Below the pieces are notes generated by a model. It searched no databases, was not told where the DNA came from, and was given only the letters and a program-made list of their open reading frames with translations. The translations under genes and the position numbers were made by a program. Shown in pieces: positions 19,854 through 27,987 of a DNA stretch of 49,750 bases (the first letter of the stretch is position 1; every line of letters starts with the position of its first letter). The DNA comes from Candidatus Babelota bacterium (GTDB taxonomy: Bacteria; Babelota; Babeliae; Babelales; RVW-14): NCBI GenBank assembly GCA_013289515.1, contig JABCZU010000011.1, positions 1 to 49,750 of the forward strand, written 5' to 3'.

Positions 19854-20921
19854 ATGAAGATGCGCACGTTATTACCAGGGGTCCTAGCCGCTTCTCTCAT
19901 TATTCAACCGCATGTGTTTGGTATGAACATCAATGGTCAGAGTGCCAATCAAGAACATGGCCAGAATGACCATGCTTCGATAAATTTACAAACATTTCTT
20001 GGTGGTAAATACGCAAAGCTTAAGAAGCAATATGAGGACTTTGGCAGAAGGTGCAATTTGGGACAAGCTGATATCGATTACAATGTAGCCCATTTTGCTG
20101 CCTCTGAGGGCCTGACCGGGCTATTGAATGACCTCATTGGACTGTGCAATGTCAACGCGCTTGATATAGAAGGTGGCTGGACACCATTGCATTGGGCTAT
20201 TTATGCAGGGCAGCCAAAAATCGCTAAAACACTGCTTAACTTTCCTGGACAGGTAGACGTTAACAGACAAAATAGGGATGGTCAGACGCCACTACTTTTT
20301 GCTTTACTGAGACACAACTACACCATGGCAAAAGATTTGATCAAACATGACGCAAAGGTATCAATTAAGGCCGCAAATGGCGCTTCACCATACACCTTAG
20401 CAAATACTGATGAGCATATGCCAACGTACCTAAAAACTATGATTGTCCAAACTTATGCCAACCAAACAAGCTTAAAGATACTTATGAATGGTAAATATGC
20501 GCACCTTGATCAAGATTGTAGATCCTTTTGTCAATCGCGCCTTTTGGGCAATGTTGATATATCTGATCATATGATCTGCTTTGCCGCCTACAAAGGCTTG
20601 GATGACTTGCTAGCCGATTTCATTGATCGTGGATACGATATCCATAGACCAGATGCTAAATTTGGCTGTACACCATTGCTTTGGGCTGTTATGGGCAACC
20701 GCCTAGAAACTGCAACAATGCTCCTTGATAACTATTCAGAAACGAGATCTTCTCTTGATGTACAGGTATACATTAATGCCAAAAATAATGCTGGCGTTTC
20801 ACCACTATGGGTTGCCATGGACGCAAAGAACAATCGACTTGTAAGGCTCCTCATTAGTCATGGCGCAGGAGGAGGTCAATGGCATCCAATGGCCTTCAAC
20901 CTATGCTTTAGTATGCGATAA
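19854..20921 (+). CDS. Secreted ankyrin-repeat protein with internal duplication
   Basis: The 355-residue protein has an ideal ribosome-binding site (TAGGAGGTTATTATT before the ATG) and a signal peptide of about 23 residues (LLPGVLAASLIIQPHVFG). The mature part is built twice: residues about 43-150 (FLGGKYAKLKKQYEDFGRRC ... GGWTPLHWAIYAGQPKIAKTLL) and about 205-330 (LMNGKYAHLDQDCRSFCQSR ... FGCTPLLWAVMGNRLETATMLL). Each half has the same non-ankyrin lead-in (GGKYA/NGKYA, then R-x-C/S-x-LG-x-DI) followed by ankyrin repeats. This points to duplication of a whole module, not of single repeats. It is one of four exported genes in a row on this strand; function unknown. Confidence 0.85.
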   Translation: MKMRTLLPGVLAASLIIQPHVFGMNINGQSANQEHGQNDHASINLQTFLGGKYAKLKKQYEDFGRRCNLGQADIDYNVAHFAASEGLTGLLNDLIGLCNVNALDIEGGWTPLHWAIYAGQPKIAKTLLNFPGQVDVNRQNRDGQTPLLFALLRHNYTMAKDLIKHDAKVSIKAANGASPYTLANTDEHMPTYLKTMIVQTYANQTSLKILMNGKYAHLDQDCRSFCQSRLLGNVDISDHMICFAAYKGLDDLLADFIDRGYDIHRPDAKFGCTPLLWAVMGNRLETATMLLDNYSETRSSLDVQVYINAKNNAGVSPLWVAMDAKNNRLVRLLISHGAGGGQWHPMAFNLCFSMR

Positions 20922-20960
20922 TCCCGCTTTGTACAAAGATTTGAATTTTTAATGTATAAC

Positions 20961-20990
20961 CCCTACTTCGCTAAAGCTTCGTAGGGCAAG
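20961..20990. repeat. Short palindromic repeat before the ankyrin gene
   Basis: CCCTACTTCGCTAAAGCTTC followed by GTAGGGCAAG forms an inverted repeat (CCCTACTTCGC ... GCTTCGTAGGG) of the family also seen at 10024-10050 and 17855-17884. It ends 18 bp before the ATG at 21009. Confidence 0.65.
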
Positions 20991-21008
20991 TCTAATGGAG
21001 GATTTTTT

Positions 21009-21818
21009 ATGAAGACAACGTTTTTACGCTTAGGCGTCAGTGTTTTATTAGTGACGGCGACTGCCAATGCAGTACATGGTATGAACAAGGAATCAAGCTC
21101 AGCATCAAACGCTTCGAGTTCTACCGTACCAAGTGTCCAGGAATTGATCGATGCCGTTTGTGATGGGAACGTGCAGAAGGTATTGGAATTGATAGGCAAA
21201 AATACCGACATCGTAAATGCTCAGAAAAGCTTTGGCGAGGTAGCATTTCCCGTATTAACGGGCTGGACTGCATTAATGTCTGCTGCAGCATATGGTAATA
21301 AAAAGATTATCAACATACTTATTGCAGCAGGCGCCGATGTGAATGCTCAGAATAGTTATGGCTTTACTGCATTAATGTTGGCTGCTGAATGCTGCTCTAT
21401 AGGCGCATCAAAAGCACTCATTAAGGCAACAATTAAGGCTGATAAATCGACTAATGACCCTCAAGCTGTCGACACTAATACAGAAACACACTTTTTCGAT
21501 ATGCAAAATAATGATGGCAACACGGCACTTCATCAGCTTGTTAAATGCGCAGTTAATTCTTATAGCCCACTTTTAACTGTTAAAATCAACTCCCTTATCA
21601 ACATAATGATAATGCTACGCGCAGGTGCTGATCCAATGATTAAAAATAACGATGGCAAAACACCCGTAGATCTTGCAGTGGACGGCAACACTTACAATCA
21701 ACTCTCTGCCTTTGCTGACTATTTTAGAGAAAAGAGGCAGATGGTGGTTGGAGATCGTTTGGCAGCGGGGGAGCGTTATATGATTAGGGATGTGGCCAAG
21801 ATAGTTGGCGAGTATTAA
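21009..21818 (+). CDS. Secreted ankyrin-repeat protein of the ankyrin-Rpn module
   Basis: The 269-residue protein starts behind AATGGAGGATTTTTT. Its signal peptide is residues 1-24 (VSVLLVTATANAVHG). Ankyrin repeats follow: ELIDAVCDGNVQKVLELIG, TALMSAAAYGNKKIINILIAAGADVNA, TALMLAAECCSIGASKALI, TALHQLVKCAVN and AGADPMIKNNDGKTPVDLA. The C-terminal tail (GERYMIRDVAKIVGEY) is shared with the remnant at 535-930, and a similar MIRDVADLVNQY occurs in the ankyrin protein at 25644. The gene and the downstream Rpn gene are duplicated together at the start of the window, so the pair behaves as a unit. No enzymatic domain is seen. Confidence 0.85.
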   Translation: MKTTFLRLGVSVLLVTATANAVHGMNKESSSASNASSSTVPSVQELIDAVCDGNVQKVLELIGKNTDIVNAQKSFGEVAFPVLTGWTALMSAAAYGNKKIINILIAAGADVNAQNSYGFTALMLAAECCSIGASKALIKATIKADKSTNDPQAVDTNTETHFFDMQNNDGNTALHQLVKCAVNSYSPLLTVKINSLINIMIMLRAGADPMIKNNDGKTPVDLAVDGNTYNQLSAFADYFREKRQMVVGDRLAAGERYMIRDVAKIVGEY

Positions 21819-21983
21819 AAGGCTTGCCACACCCCCTTGAAAGGGCAAATACTACCCATTTAATAAGATTGCCCTGGTAATTCACCCCGCATTTGACAAG
21901 GCGTATGCCCTTATAATACGCTTGAGAAAAAATAATACGTGTTGTAAGCAACCGCGGGGCACCAAGGACGGGGTGAAAACGTT

Positions 21984-22871
21984 ATGATGTTGAGCAAATT
22001 CCTAGATCCAAAAAATGACTTAGCGTTCAAACGTATCTTTGGTACCGAGCGCAACAAAGACATTCTTATCCATTTTCTTAATGATATTTTTGCACGAACA
22101 ACCAATCCCATCGAGGAGGTCACTTTTTTAAAGACCTCACAGAATCCTGAAATAGCCGCACTGCGCAATACCATTGTTGACGTTATGTGCCGCGACACCG
22201 AAGGTCGCAGATTTATCATAGAAATGCAGGTTGGTCGAGAGCCCGGTTTTGTGAAACGTGCACAAAATTATGCTGCCAGGGCATATATTGATCAACGAGA
22301 CCAGGGTATTGCTTATAAAGACTTAGATGAGGTAATCTTCTTGGGCATCACCAGTTTTATCCTCTTTCCAGAAAAAGAAAAGTACCTTTCATACCATAAG
22401 ATGCTTGATATTGAAACGCATGAGCATGATCTCAAGGATTTTTCTTATGCATTTCTCGAGTTGCCAAAATTTAAGAAAACGATCAAACAACTCACAACGG
22501 TAACGGAAAAATGGGCGTACTTTTTTAAAAATGCAAAAAGGACAAGTGAAAAAGAGCTTGAAGGTATTATTGGCAGCGACCAAATCATCCAGAAGGCATT
22601 CGAAGAACTTAATCGTTATTCCTGGACTGTTGAAGAGCTGAGATTTTATGATTCTGTTGATATGAAGCAGGGTGCGGACAAGGCTATTTTAGAAGGCGCT
22701 TATGAAGAAGGCAAAGCTGAGGGTATGGTAAAAGGTGAACGGGAAAAGGCTCGCGCAATCGCTATCAAACTGCTTAATGCTGGTGTTGATGTTAATACAA
22801 TTGCCGCTAGTACCGACCTTTCTCCTGAACAAATCCAAGCATTAAAAAATGGCTTGTACAAACCTCATTAA
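21984..22871 (+). CDS. Rpn-family recombination-promoting nuclease / PD-(D/E)XK transposase-like protein
   Basis: The 295-residue protein is an apparently intact member of PF12784. The N-terminus FLDPKNDLAFKRIFG is characteristic. The nuclease core shows D66 (IVDVMC) and E80-x-Q82 (IIEMQ). The C-terminal segment KAILEGAYEEGKAEG ... AIAIKLLNAGVDVNTIA ... LSPEQIQAL is the usual tail. Known Rpn proteins of E. coli cut DNA and stimulate RecA-independent recombination, which could explain the duplicated and rearranged copies at 1-372 and 913-1124. The start is ATGATG at 21984/21987. There is a hairpin terminator just downstream. No terminal inverted repeats are visible, so it is not a typical insertion sequence. 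Confidence 0.88.
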   Translation: MMLSKFLDPKNDLAFKRIFGTERNKDILIHFLNDIFARTTNPIEEVTFLKTSQNPEIAALRNTIVDVMCRDTEGRRFIIEMQVGREPGFVKRAQNYAARAYIDQRDQGIAYKDLDEVIFLGITSFILFPEKEKYLSYHKMLDIETHEHDLKDFSYAFLELPKFKKTIKQLTTVTEKWAYFFKNAKRTSEKELEGIIGSDQIIQKAFEELNRYSWTVEELRFYDSVDMKQGADKAILEGAYEEGKAEGMVKGEREKARAIAIKLLNAGVDVNTIAASTDLSPEQIQALKNGLYKPH

Positions 22872-22880
22872 ATCCTTTAG

Positions 22881-22925
22881 AACAAAGGCCCGGGTGGTTC
22901 TAACTCCCTGGGCCTTGTTCTTTCT
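22881..22925 (+). terminator. Intrinsic terminator after the Rpn gene
   Basis: AACAAAGGCCCGGG pairs with CCCTGGGCCTTGTT around a loop of about 11 nt and is followed by CTTTCT. It begins 9 bp after the stop codon. Confidence 0.7.
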
Positions 22926-22966
22926 ACGGTTTCTCTTGCCTAACAACAACACACTTTTTGATGCAA

Positions 22967-23011
22967 CTAGGACATTTATTGACGTCCTACCTTGTCCTAG
23001 CTATAGTCCTA
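22967..23011. repeat. CTAGGAC / GTCCTAG repeat cluster upstream of ppsA
   Basis: CTAGGAC at 22967-22973 is the inverse of GTCCTAG at 22994-23000, which recurs as AGTCCTAG at about 23005-23011; a GACGTCCTAC lies between. The cluster lies about 100-140 bp before the ppsA start and could be an operator, or chance. No other feature is seen in 22926-23106. Confidence 0.3.
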
Positions 23012-23106
23012 GTATATCAATAACATTATTAGATCGGGTGATCAATGATAGAAAATATGCTTTCCAGTACAAATGGTGACATGCTGCAGGTATTCAAGGG
23101 ACTGCT

Positions 23107-25617
23107 ATGAACTATATCAAGCCATTCGAAGCCATCGGCATAAACGACATTCCATTGGTCGGGGGAAAGAATGCGTCTTTAGGTGAGATGATCCAACACC
23201 TTGCAGACAAGGGCGTCACCATCCCATCAGGCTTTGCTCTCACGGCCGATGCATATCGTTATCACCTGGAGCATAATAACCTCATTGAGCCCATCACTGC
23301 ATTGTTGGGCACCATTAATAAAAATGATCTTGTCGCCTTTGCTGCCATTGGCAAAAAAATACGAACGATGATAGCCGGCGCCCCATTGCCAGACGATTTA
23401 GTTGCTCAAATTAAACAGGCATATCAAATACTTGAACAACGTTATGGCGCGCCCTGTGACGTCGCTGTACGCTCGTCAGCAACTGCTGAAGATTTGCCCG
23501 AGGCATCCTTTGCCGGCCAGCAGGATACTTATCTAAATATTCGCGGTGATGTAGCGCTGCTCGACGCCTGCACACGCTGTTTTGCTTCGCTCTTTAATGA
23601 TCGCGCCATCTCCTACCGCATTGATCATGGCTTTGATCACATGAGCGTGGCCCTCTCAATTGGCGTACAAAAAATGATCCGTTCAGATCTGGCCTGCTCT
23701 GGCGTTATTTTTACGCTGGACACCGAAAGCGGCTTTAAAGACGTTGTTTTTATTACCGCATCCTACGGCCTTGGCGAAAACGTGGTGCAGGGTAGCGTCA
23801 ATCCGGATGAATTTTATGTTCATAAACCGACGCTACTGCGGGGGTATAAGCCGCTGCTTAAAAAGCGGCTTGGTAGTAAGGCGATGACGCTGGTGTATCG
23901 TGGTGATGATGATAATGACAGGAATTGGATCCTGAAACAAGTTCAGGATGACAAAACAAAGACACCCTTTTTCTTTTTTAACTATTTTCTGAAACTGGTT
24001 AAAGGGTTATTCCAGAATCAGACTAGCGCACAATCAACAATCAATATCGATACACCCGCCGACAAGCGTGCAGTCTTTGCACTCACTGACGAAGAAGTAC
24101 TTTCATTGGCACGCCAGGCGCTTATCATCGAAGAATATTACTCTGCTCGCAAGGACTCCTGGGCGCCAATGGACATTGAATGGGCCAAGGACGGCATCGA
24201 TGGCAAATTGTACATCGTGCAGTCACGACCAGAGACGGTGTACGCCAATAAACAGCATCTAACGACCATTGATGAATATATCCTGAACAAAAAGAATAGC
24301 GCAGCAGCCACCGTCCTTGCCACCGGCAAAAGTGTTGGCCGCAAAATAATAAGCGGCGTAGCACGCGTTATTCAATCGTCAGCACAGATGGCCCAGCTGC
24401 AGCCCGGCGAAATTTTAGTTACTGAGATGACCGATCCTGACTGGGAACCAATCATGAAAATAGCGGGCGGCATTATCACCGATCGTGGCGGCCGAACCTG
24501 CCACGCCGCCATTATCAGCCGAGAGCTTGGCATACCGGCTATTGTCGGCACGCATGATGCAACTACCAAAATCCCCGCCGGCCAGGCGATAACCCTTGAT
24601 GGTAGCAATGGCGACATTGGCCTTGTGTACCAGGGAGCCATTCCATTTACTATTAATACCATTCAAATTGCCACACTGCCAAAGCCACCAGTAGACATCA
24701 TGATGAACGTTGGTAACCCAGATGAGGCATTCTCTCTGACCCAACTACCAAACGATGGCGTAGGCCTAGCACGGCTTGAATTTATTATTAATACCAGCAT
24801 ACAGATCCACCCAATGGCGCTGGTTGAACCGGACAAGGTGACCGACCCCGCCATCCGTGCACGCATTGAACAATTAACGCACGGCTATAGTGATAAAAAA
24901 CAATTTTTCATTGATAAACTGGCACAGGAGGCAGGCACCATCGCTGCTGCTTTTTACCCAAAGCCGGTCATTATCCGTATGTCGGACTTTAAGAGCAACG
25001 AGTACCGCAAGCTCATTGGCGGCAGTTACTTTGAGCCAACAGAAGAAAATCCAATGATTGGCTTTCGCGGAGCCTCACGCTACCACCACCCTGCCTATCA
25101 GGCAGCCTTTGCGTTAGAATGCCTGGCAATGAAAAAGATACGCGAAGTAATGGGGCTCAACAATGTGGTCTTAATGATTCCATTTGTTAGGACCGTTGAT
25201 GAAGGCAAGGCGGTAATTAACATTATGGCGCAGCACGGCCTGGTGCAGGGCAATGATGGCCTGCAGGTCTACATGATGTGCGAGATACCGTCTAACGTTA
25301 TTTTAATAGAGCAGTTCGCCACTATCTTTGATGGCTTTTCCATTGGCTCAAACGACTTAACACAGATGACACTTGCTGTTGATCGCGACTCTGAGCTGGT
25401 CGCTTCTATCTTTGATGAGCGCAATGAGGCGGTCAAACGCATGCTGGTCATGGCGTTGGCGGGCGCGAAAGCGACCGGAAAAAAGATTGGCATCTGCGGC
25501 CAGGCGCCATCAGATTACCCTGAGTTTGCACGGTTTCTGATCGAGCATGGCATTGATTCATTATCGCTTAACCCGGATGCGGTCGTGAAAACGATAGTGG
25601 AGCTGGGTGAGAAATGA
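23107..25617 (+). CDS. ppsA: Phosphoenolpyruvate synthase (pyruvate, water dikinase)
   Basis: The 836-residue enzyme makes phosphoenolpyruvate from pyruvate and ATP for gluconeogenesis. The ATP-binding domain opens with GINDIPLVGGKNASLGEM and contains VAVRSSATAEDLPEASFAGQQ. The swivelling phosphohistidine domain has GGRTCHAAIISRELGIPAIVG, with the phosphorylated His. The C-terminal PEP/pyruvate TIM barrel has GFRGASRY, SIGSNDLTQMTLAVDRD and GICGQAPSDYPEFARFL. The protein is about 40 residues longer than usual: between LVYRG and the TPADKRAVFALTDEEVL block sits an extra loop. Part of this loop (WILKQVQDD from residue 274) is encoded by a dispersed palindromic repeat. The frame is intact, so the enzyme may still work. 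It is preceded by AAGGGACTGCT. Confidence 0.95.
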   Translation: MNYIKPFEAIGINDIPLVGGKNASLGEMIQHLADKGVTIPSGFALTADAYRYHLEHNNLIEPITALLGTINKNDLVAFAAIGKKIRTMIAGAPLPDDLVAQIKQAYQILEQRYGAPCDVAVRSSATAEDLPEASFAGQQDTYLNIRGDVALLDACTRCFASLFNDRAISYRIDHGFDHMSVALSIGVQKMIRSDLACSGVIFTLDTESGFKDVVFITASYGLGENVVQGSVNPDEFYVHKPTLLRGYKPLLKKRLGSKAMTLVYRGDDDNDRNWILKQVQDDKTKTPFFFFNYFLKLVKGLFQNQTSAQSTINIDTPADKRAVFALTDEEVLSLARQALIIEEYYSARKDSWAPMDIEWAKDGIDGKLYIVQSRPETVYANKQHLTTIDEYILNKKNSAAATVLATGKSVGRKIISGVARVIQSSAQMAQLQPGEILVTEMTDPDWEPIMKIAGGIITDRGGRTCHAAIISRELGIPAIVGTHDATTKIPAGQAITLDGSNGDIGLVYQGAIPFTINTIQIATLPKPPVDIMMNVGNPDEAFSLTQLPNDGVGLARLEFIINTSIQIHPMALVEPDKVTDPAIRARIEQLTHGYSDKKQFFIDKLAQEAGTIAAAFYPKPVIIRMSDFKSNEYRKLIGGSYFEPTEENPMIGFRGASRYHHPAYQAAFALECLAMKKIREVMGLNNVVLMIPFVRTVDEGKAVINIMAQHGLVQGNDGLQVYMMCEIPSNVILIEQFATIFDGFSIGSNDLTQMTLAVDRDSELVASIFDERNEAVKRMLVMALAGAKATGKKIGICGQAPSDYPEFARFLIEHGIDSLSLNPDAVVKTIVELGEK
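23927..23956. repeat. Palindromic repeat inserted in frame in ppsA
   Basis: GGATCCTGAAACAAGTTCAG and the following GATGACAAAA are identical over 30 nt to the left arm of the palindrome at 6383-6450. Here it reads WILKQVQDDK in the ppsA frame. The flanking codons are acidic and repetitive (DDDND), suggesting a flexible loop. Confidence 0.85.
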
Positions 25618-25643
25618 GGGCATTTCCTTAGAACGCTCGCACA

Positions 25644-26936
25644 TCACTGCCACAAACCTATGGTGCCATGGCTAAATCCACCACTGTTATAACCGTCATG
25701 TCTGGCATAGCGCAGCTCTTTTGGCGTCTTGCCTCTTTTATTACGCGGCTGTTTTATAATGCCAGGCGTGTTATACAGCACCGCCAGTATCGCAAGCCGG
25801 TCAGAATCATTTTCATCCCTAAAATTAGCCTCAGCTTCGTGTAGTGGCGTATTGCCATCATTATCAACGGCATTTACATCAGCGCCCCAGTCCAATAAAA
25901 GCTGCATAAGCTCAATAGAACCTAGAACTGCATGATGGAACGGCGTTTCCCCTTTATTATCGCGGACATTAACGTTTGCGCCATGTTCAAGTAAAAATGT
26001 AGCGCGAGAGAGCCACTGACTACGTGTTAGTCTATGAGGCCTCCAAGCAATCATATCCAGCGGTGTTTGCCCCCTATAATTTTTACAATTTATATAGGCC
26101 CCATACTCAATGAGCAACTTCATAAATGAGTCATCGCGTGCTTCAACTGCACAACTCAACGGCAGCTCACTTTGATATATACCAGATGCTCGTGCTAGGT
26201 TGAACATAATTTCATCACGCAGCCTACGCATTGCATACGTTTCAACATTATAGCGCTCATCCTTAATCCTCTCAGCAACCGCGACCGACATCTCGCCATT
26301 TTTATCAATCGATCCATTTGGATTCGCGCCATCAGCAAGGAGCTGGGTTGCTAAGGCAAGATCGCCAGTGGCTATAGCCTTGTACAGCTCGGTACTCTGG
26401 TTTGGATCGATGCCATATTCTTTCATAACATTAATAAGCGAATCCAAAACAAGCTTTGCCCTGCCCAAATCAGGCTCAGCAGCAAGCAGATGCAGAATGG
26501 TACGACCATCCAGATTTTCGTGGTTAACCAACCCGTGATTCTCATCTACCTCAAAACCTTGAACATCGTGTAAATAATCATAGACAACTTGCGCGTTCTG
26601 ACGCAGCGCAGGATCGTCATATTGATTAACTAAATCGGCAACATCCCGTATCATGAACGAATCAAACATGCTTTTTGGCCGGACTAGGCCATTGATTGCA
26701 TCCAAAATAGACTGGTCAAAGGCCTGGTTGCGTCGGCCGATGCCTGTCAAAATGGCAGCATTGTGGCGATATGCCTGCAGCCTTTGCTGGCGACGACCAT
26801 TATCATCAGCAAAATTTTGGTGCTCTTCCTGACCTGTGTAGGCCTGGTTTGCACCAAAGAGGTCGCCCTTGGCCATCAGCGCCAACAATAAGGCTATTTT
26901 TAGTCGATTTTTACGAAAATTGTAGGAAATGGTCAT
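25644..26936 (-). CDS. Secreted ankyrin-repeat protein
   Basis: The 430-residue protein starts at the ATG at 26936, with GGAGG eight bases upstream; an in-frame TTG at 26942 is less likely. The signal peptide is about residues 1-28 (LKIALLLALMAKGDLFGA). Ankyrin repeats fill the C-terminal two thirds: GRTILHLLAAEPDLGRAKLVL, LYKAIATGDLALATQLLADGANPNG, PLSCAVEARDDSFMKLLIEYG, GQTPLDMIAW, GETPFHHAVLGSIELMQLLLDWGADVNA and GNTPLHEAEANFR. An N-terminal MIRDVADLVNQY resembles the C-terminal tail of the ankyrin protein at 21009. The gene converges on ppsA with a 26-bp gap. It is probably an exported protein-interaction factor. Confidence 0.85.
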   Translation of the reverse strand: MTISYNFRKNRLKIALLLALMAKGDLFGANQAYTGQEEHQNFADDNGRRQQRLQAYRHNAAILTGIGRRNQAFDQSILDAINGLVRPKSMFDSFMIRDVADLVNQYDDPALRQNAQVVYDYLHDVQGFEVDENHGLVNHENLDGRTILHLLAAEPDLGRAKLVLDSLINVMKEYGIDPNQSTELYKAIATGDLALATQLLADGANPNGSIDKNGEMSVAVAERIKDERYNVETYAMRRLRDEIMFNLARASGIYQSELPLSCAVEARDDSFMKLLIEYGAYINCKNYRGQTPLDMIAWRPHRLTRSQWLSRATFLLEHGANVNVRDNKGETPFHHAVLGSIELMQLLLDWGADVNAVDNDGNTPLHEAEANFRDENDSDRLAILAVLYNTPGIIKQPRNKRGKTPKELRYARHDGYNSGGFSHGTIGLWQ

Positions 26937-27055
26937 TGCCAAACCTCCATCAGTTAAAATTTTAAAAATTTATTCTTTCACATAACAGGATTATAACGGT
27001 TTTAACGATATAATTCCAATAAAGGGGATATGAGCGCATAAACAACCTAAAACCC

Positions 27056-27484
27056 CTACCGCAACAACATGCTGGCCGCATTCATACGCTGCATAGGCGG
27101 GCATGGATCACTGACATAATAACGAAGACCGTTCATAAGAAAATAATGCGGATTATTGGTTGGATTCATAAACCACTTTATTGGCGTTGCCGGCGTCGTG
27201 TTAGGCAACGTTGGTATAGACGAGGTTTGAACGGACAGTGAGCTGCTACCGGTGGGAATTCCGCTAGCTAAAACAGTATCATGAATATCCTGCTTGGTCG
27301 GCGTAACAACCTTAAAAAAGGCCGGCTGGCCCAATGCCCCAAGATGTTGGACAGTCGTAGCCCCCTGCACAGCCGATGCCGTTACAGTGGCATATGCCCT
27401 GGAACTCATTATGTACACGCTAATCGATGCGGTAATGCTTACGCAATACATCAACATCAAGGTGCGTATCTTAATCTTTAACAT
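27056..27484 (-). CDS. Small secreted protein, unknown
   Basis: I do not recognise this 142-residue protein. The ATG at 27484 is preceded by GGGGATAG, a better start than the in-frame one at 27526. Residues 1-32 look like a signal peptide (LMLMYCVSITASISVYIM ... AYA). The mature part is rich in T, P, S and V (low complexity) with an aromatic segment near the end (NPHYFLMNGLRYYVSDPCPPM). There is one cysteine after the signal peptide and no repeat. It is transcribed away from the Fo-like operon, 197 bp from that operon's first start codon, and shares no visible function with it. Confidence 0.6.
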   Translation of the reverse strand: MLKIKIRTLMLMYCVSITASISVYIMSSRAYATVTASAVQGATTVQHLGALGQPAFFKVVTPTKQDIHDTVLASGIPTGSSSLSVQTSSIPTLPNTTPATPIKWFMNPTNNPHYFLMNGLRYYVSDPCPPMQRMNAASMLLR

Positions 27485-27618
27485 TTCTATCCCCTTGCCC
27501 AAAAATACATTATACTGCTTCTCCATTTCCCCTGTATTGGGCTGTAATTACTATTAAATTAATTCTAATAGAAAATAAGGCAGAAATGCAAGACTTTAGT
27601 GGATAATAAAAATAGTTT

Positions 27619-27648
27619 TTGCTCGACACCCGCAAAGTGTGGTACAGT
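27619..27648 (+). promoter_or_regulatory. Candidate promoter of the Fo-like operon
   Basis: TTGCTC (27619-27624), an 18-nt spacer and TACAGT (27643-27648) lie 33 nt before the first start codon of the three-gene operon. Assigned by eye. Confidence 0.4.
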
Positions 27649-27681
27649 GAAGCGATTTGTTAATCGACGTGAGGCAAAGAA

Positions 27682-27987
27682 ATGAGTATTTTTATGATTA
27701 TTCTCATAGCAGCATCTCTTTTTTTAGGCCTGGCAGGCGGATTTATGTACGGCTGGCTCTTCTTTAAACGTATGAGGGCACTGTACGGCCCTGCCACAGT
27801 AGAAAATCATGGACGAGCACGACGTTGGTGCCGTCTTTTTTTTTCTTCTTTTTTTGCCCATGGCTTTCTTCTCATAAGCCTTGCTATCATCATCAAACAA
27901 CTAAACCTCAATGTTTTGGTCTGTTGCTGTTGTTTTTTAGTCGGCTTTTGGCTATGGATTTATAAGAACACAAAGGCGCTATCATGA
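27682..27987 (+). CDS. Small membrane protein resembling N-ATPase subunit AtpR
   Basis: The 101-residue protein has three predicted membrane helices: about 3-28, 52-72 and 76-96. A basic loop (KRMRAL ... GRARRWCR) lies between the first two. The first helix and its exit (GLAGGFMYGWLFFKRMRAL) have the G-rich, then W/F, then basic pattern of AtpR. AtpR is a small accessory membrane protein of Na+-type N-ATPase operons (order atpDCQRBEFAG), thought to help assemble the c-ring. Identification rests on size, topology and position directly before subunit a. An AtpI-like protein is the main alternative. Ribosome-binding site GTGAGG precedes the ATG. Its stop overlaps the start of the next gene (ATGA), so translation is probably coupled. 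Confidence 0.55.
   Translation: MSIFMIILIAASLFLGLAGGFMYGWLFFKRMRALYGPATVENHGRARRWCRLFFSSFFAHGFLLISLAIIIKQLNLNVLVCCCCFLVGFWLWIYKNTKALS

Noticed and set aside
21893-21917. Perfect TTGACA ... TATAAT promoter before the Rpn gene
   Set aside because: The spacer is only 13 nt, too short for a sigma-70 promoter; a shifted -35 is possible but weak, so it is not listed as a feature.
22849-23079. 76-codon open frame after the Rpn gene
   Set aside because: It runs through the terminator hairpin and a repeat cluster and has no ribosome-binding site or domain.
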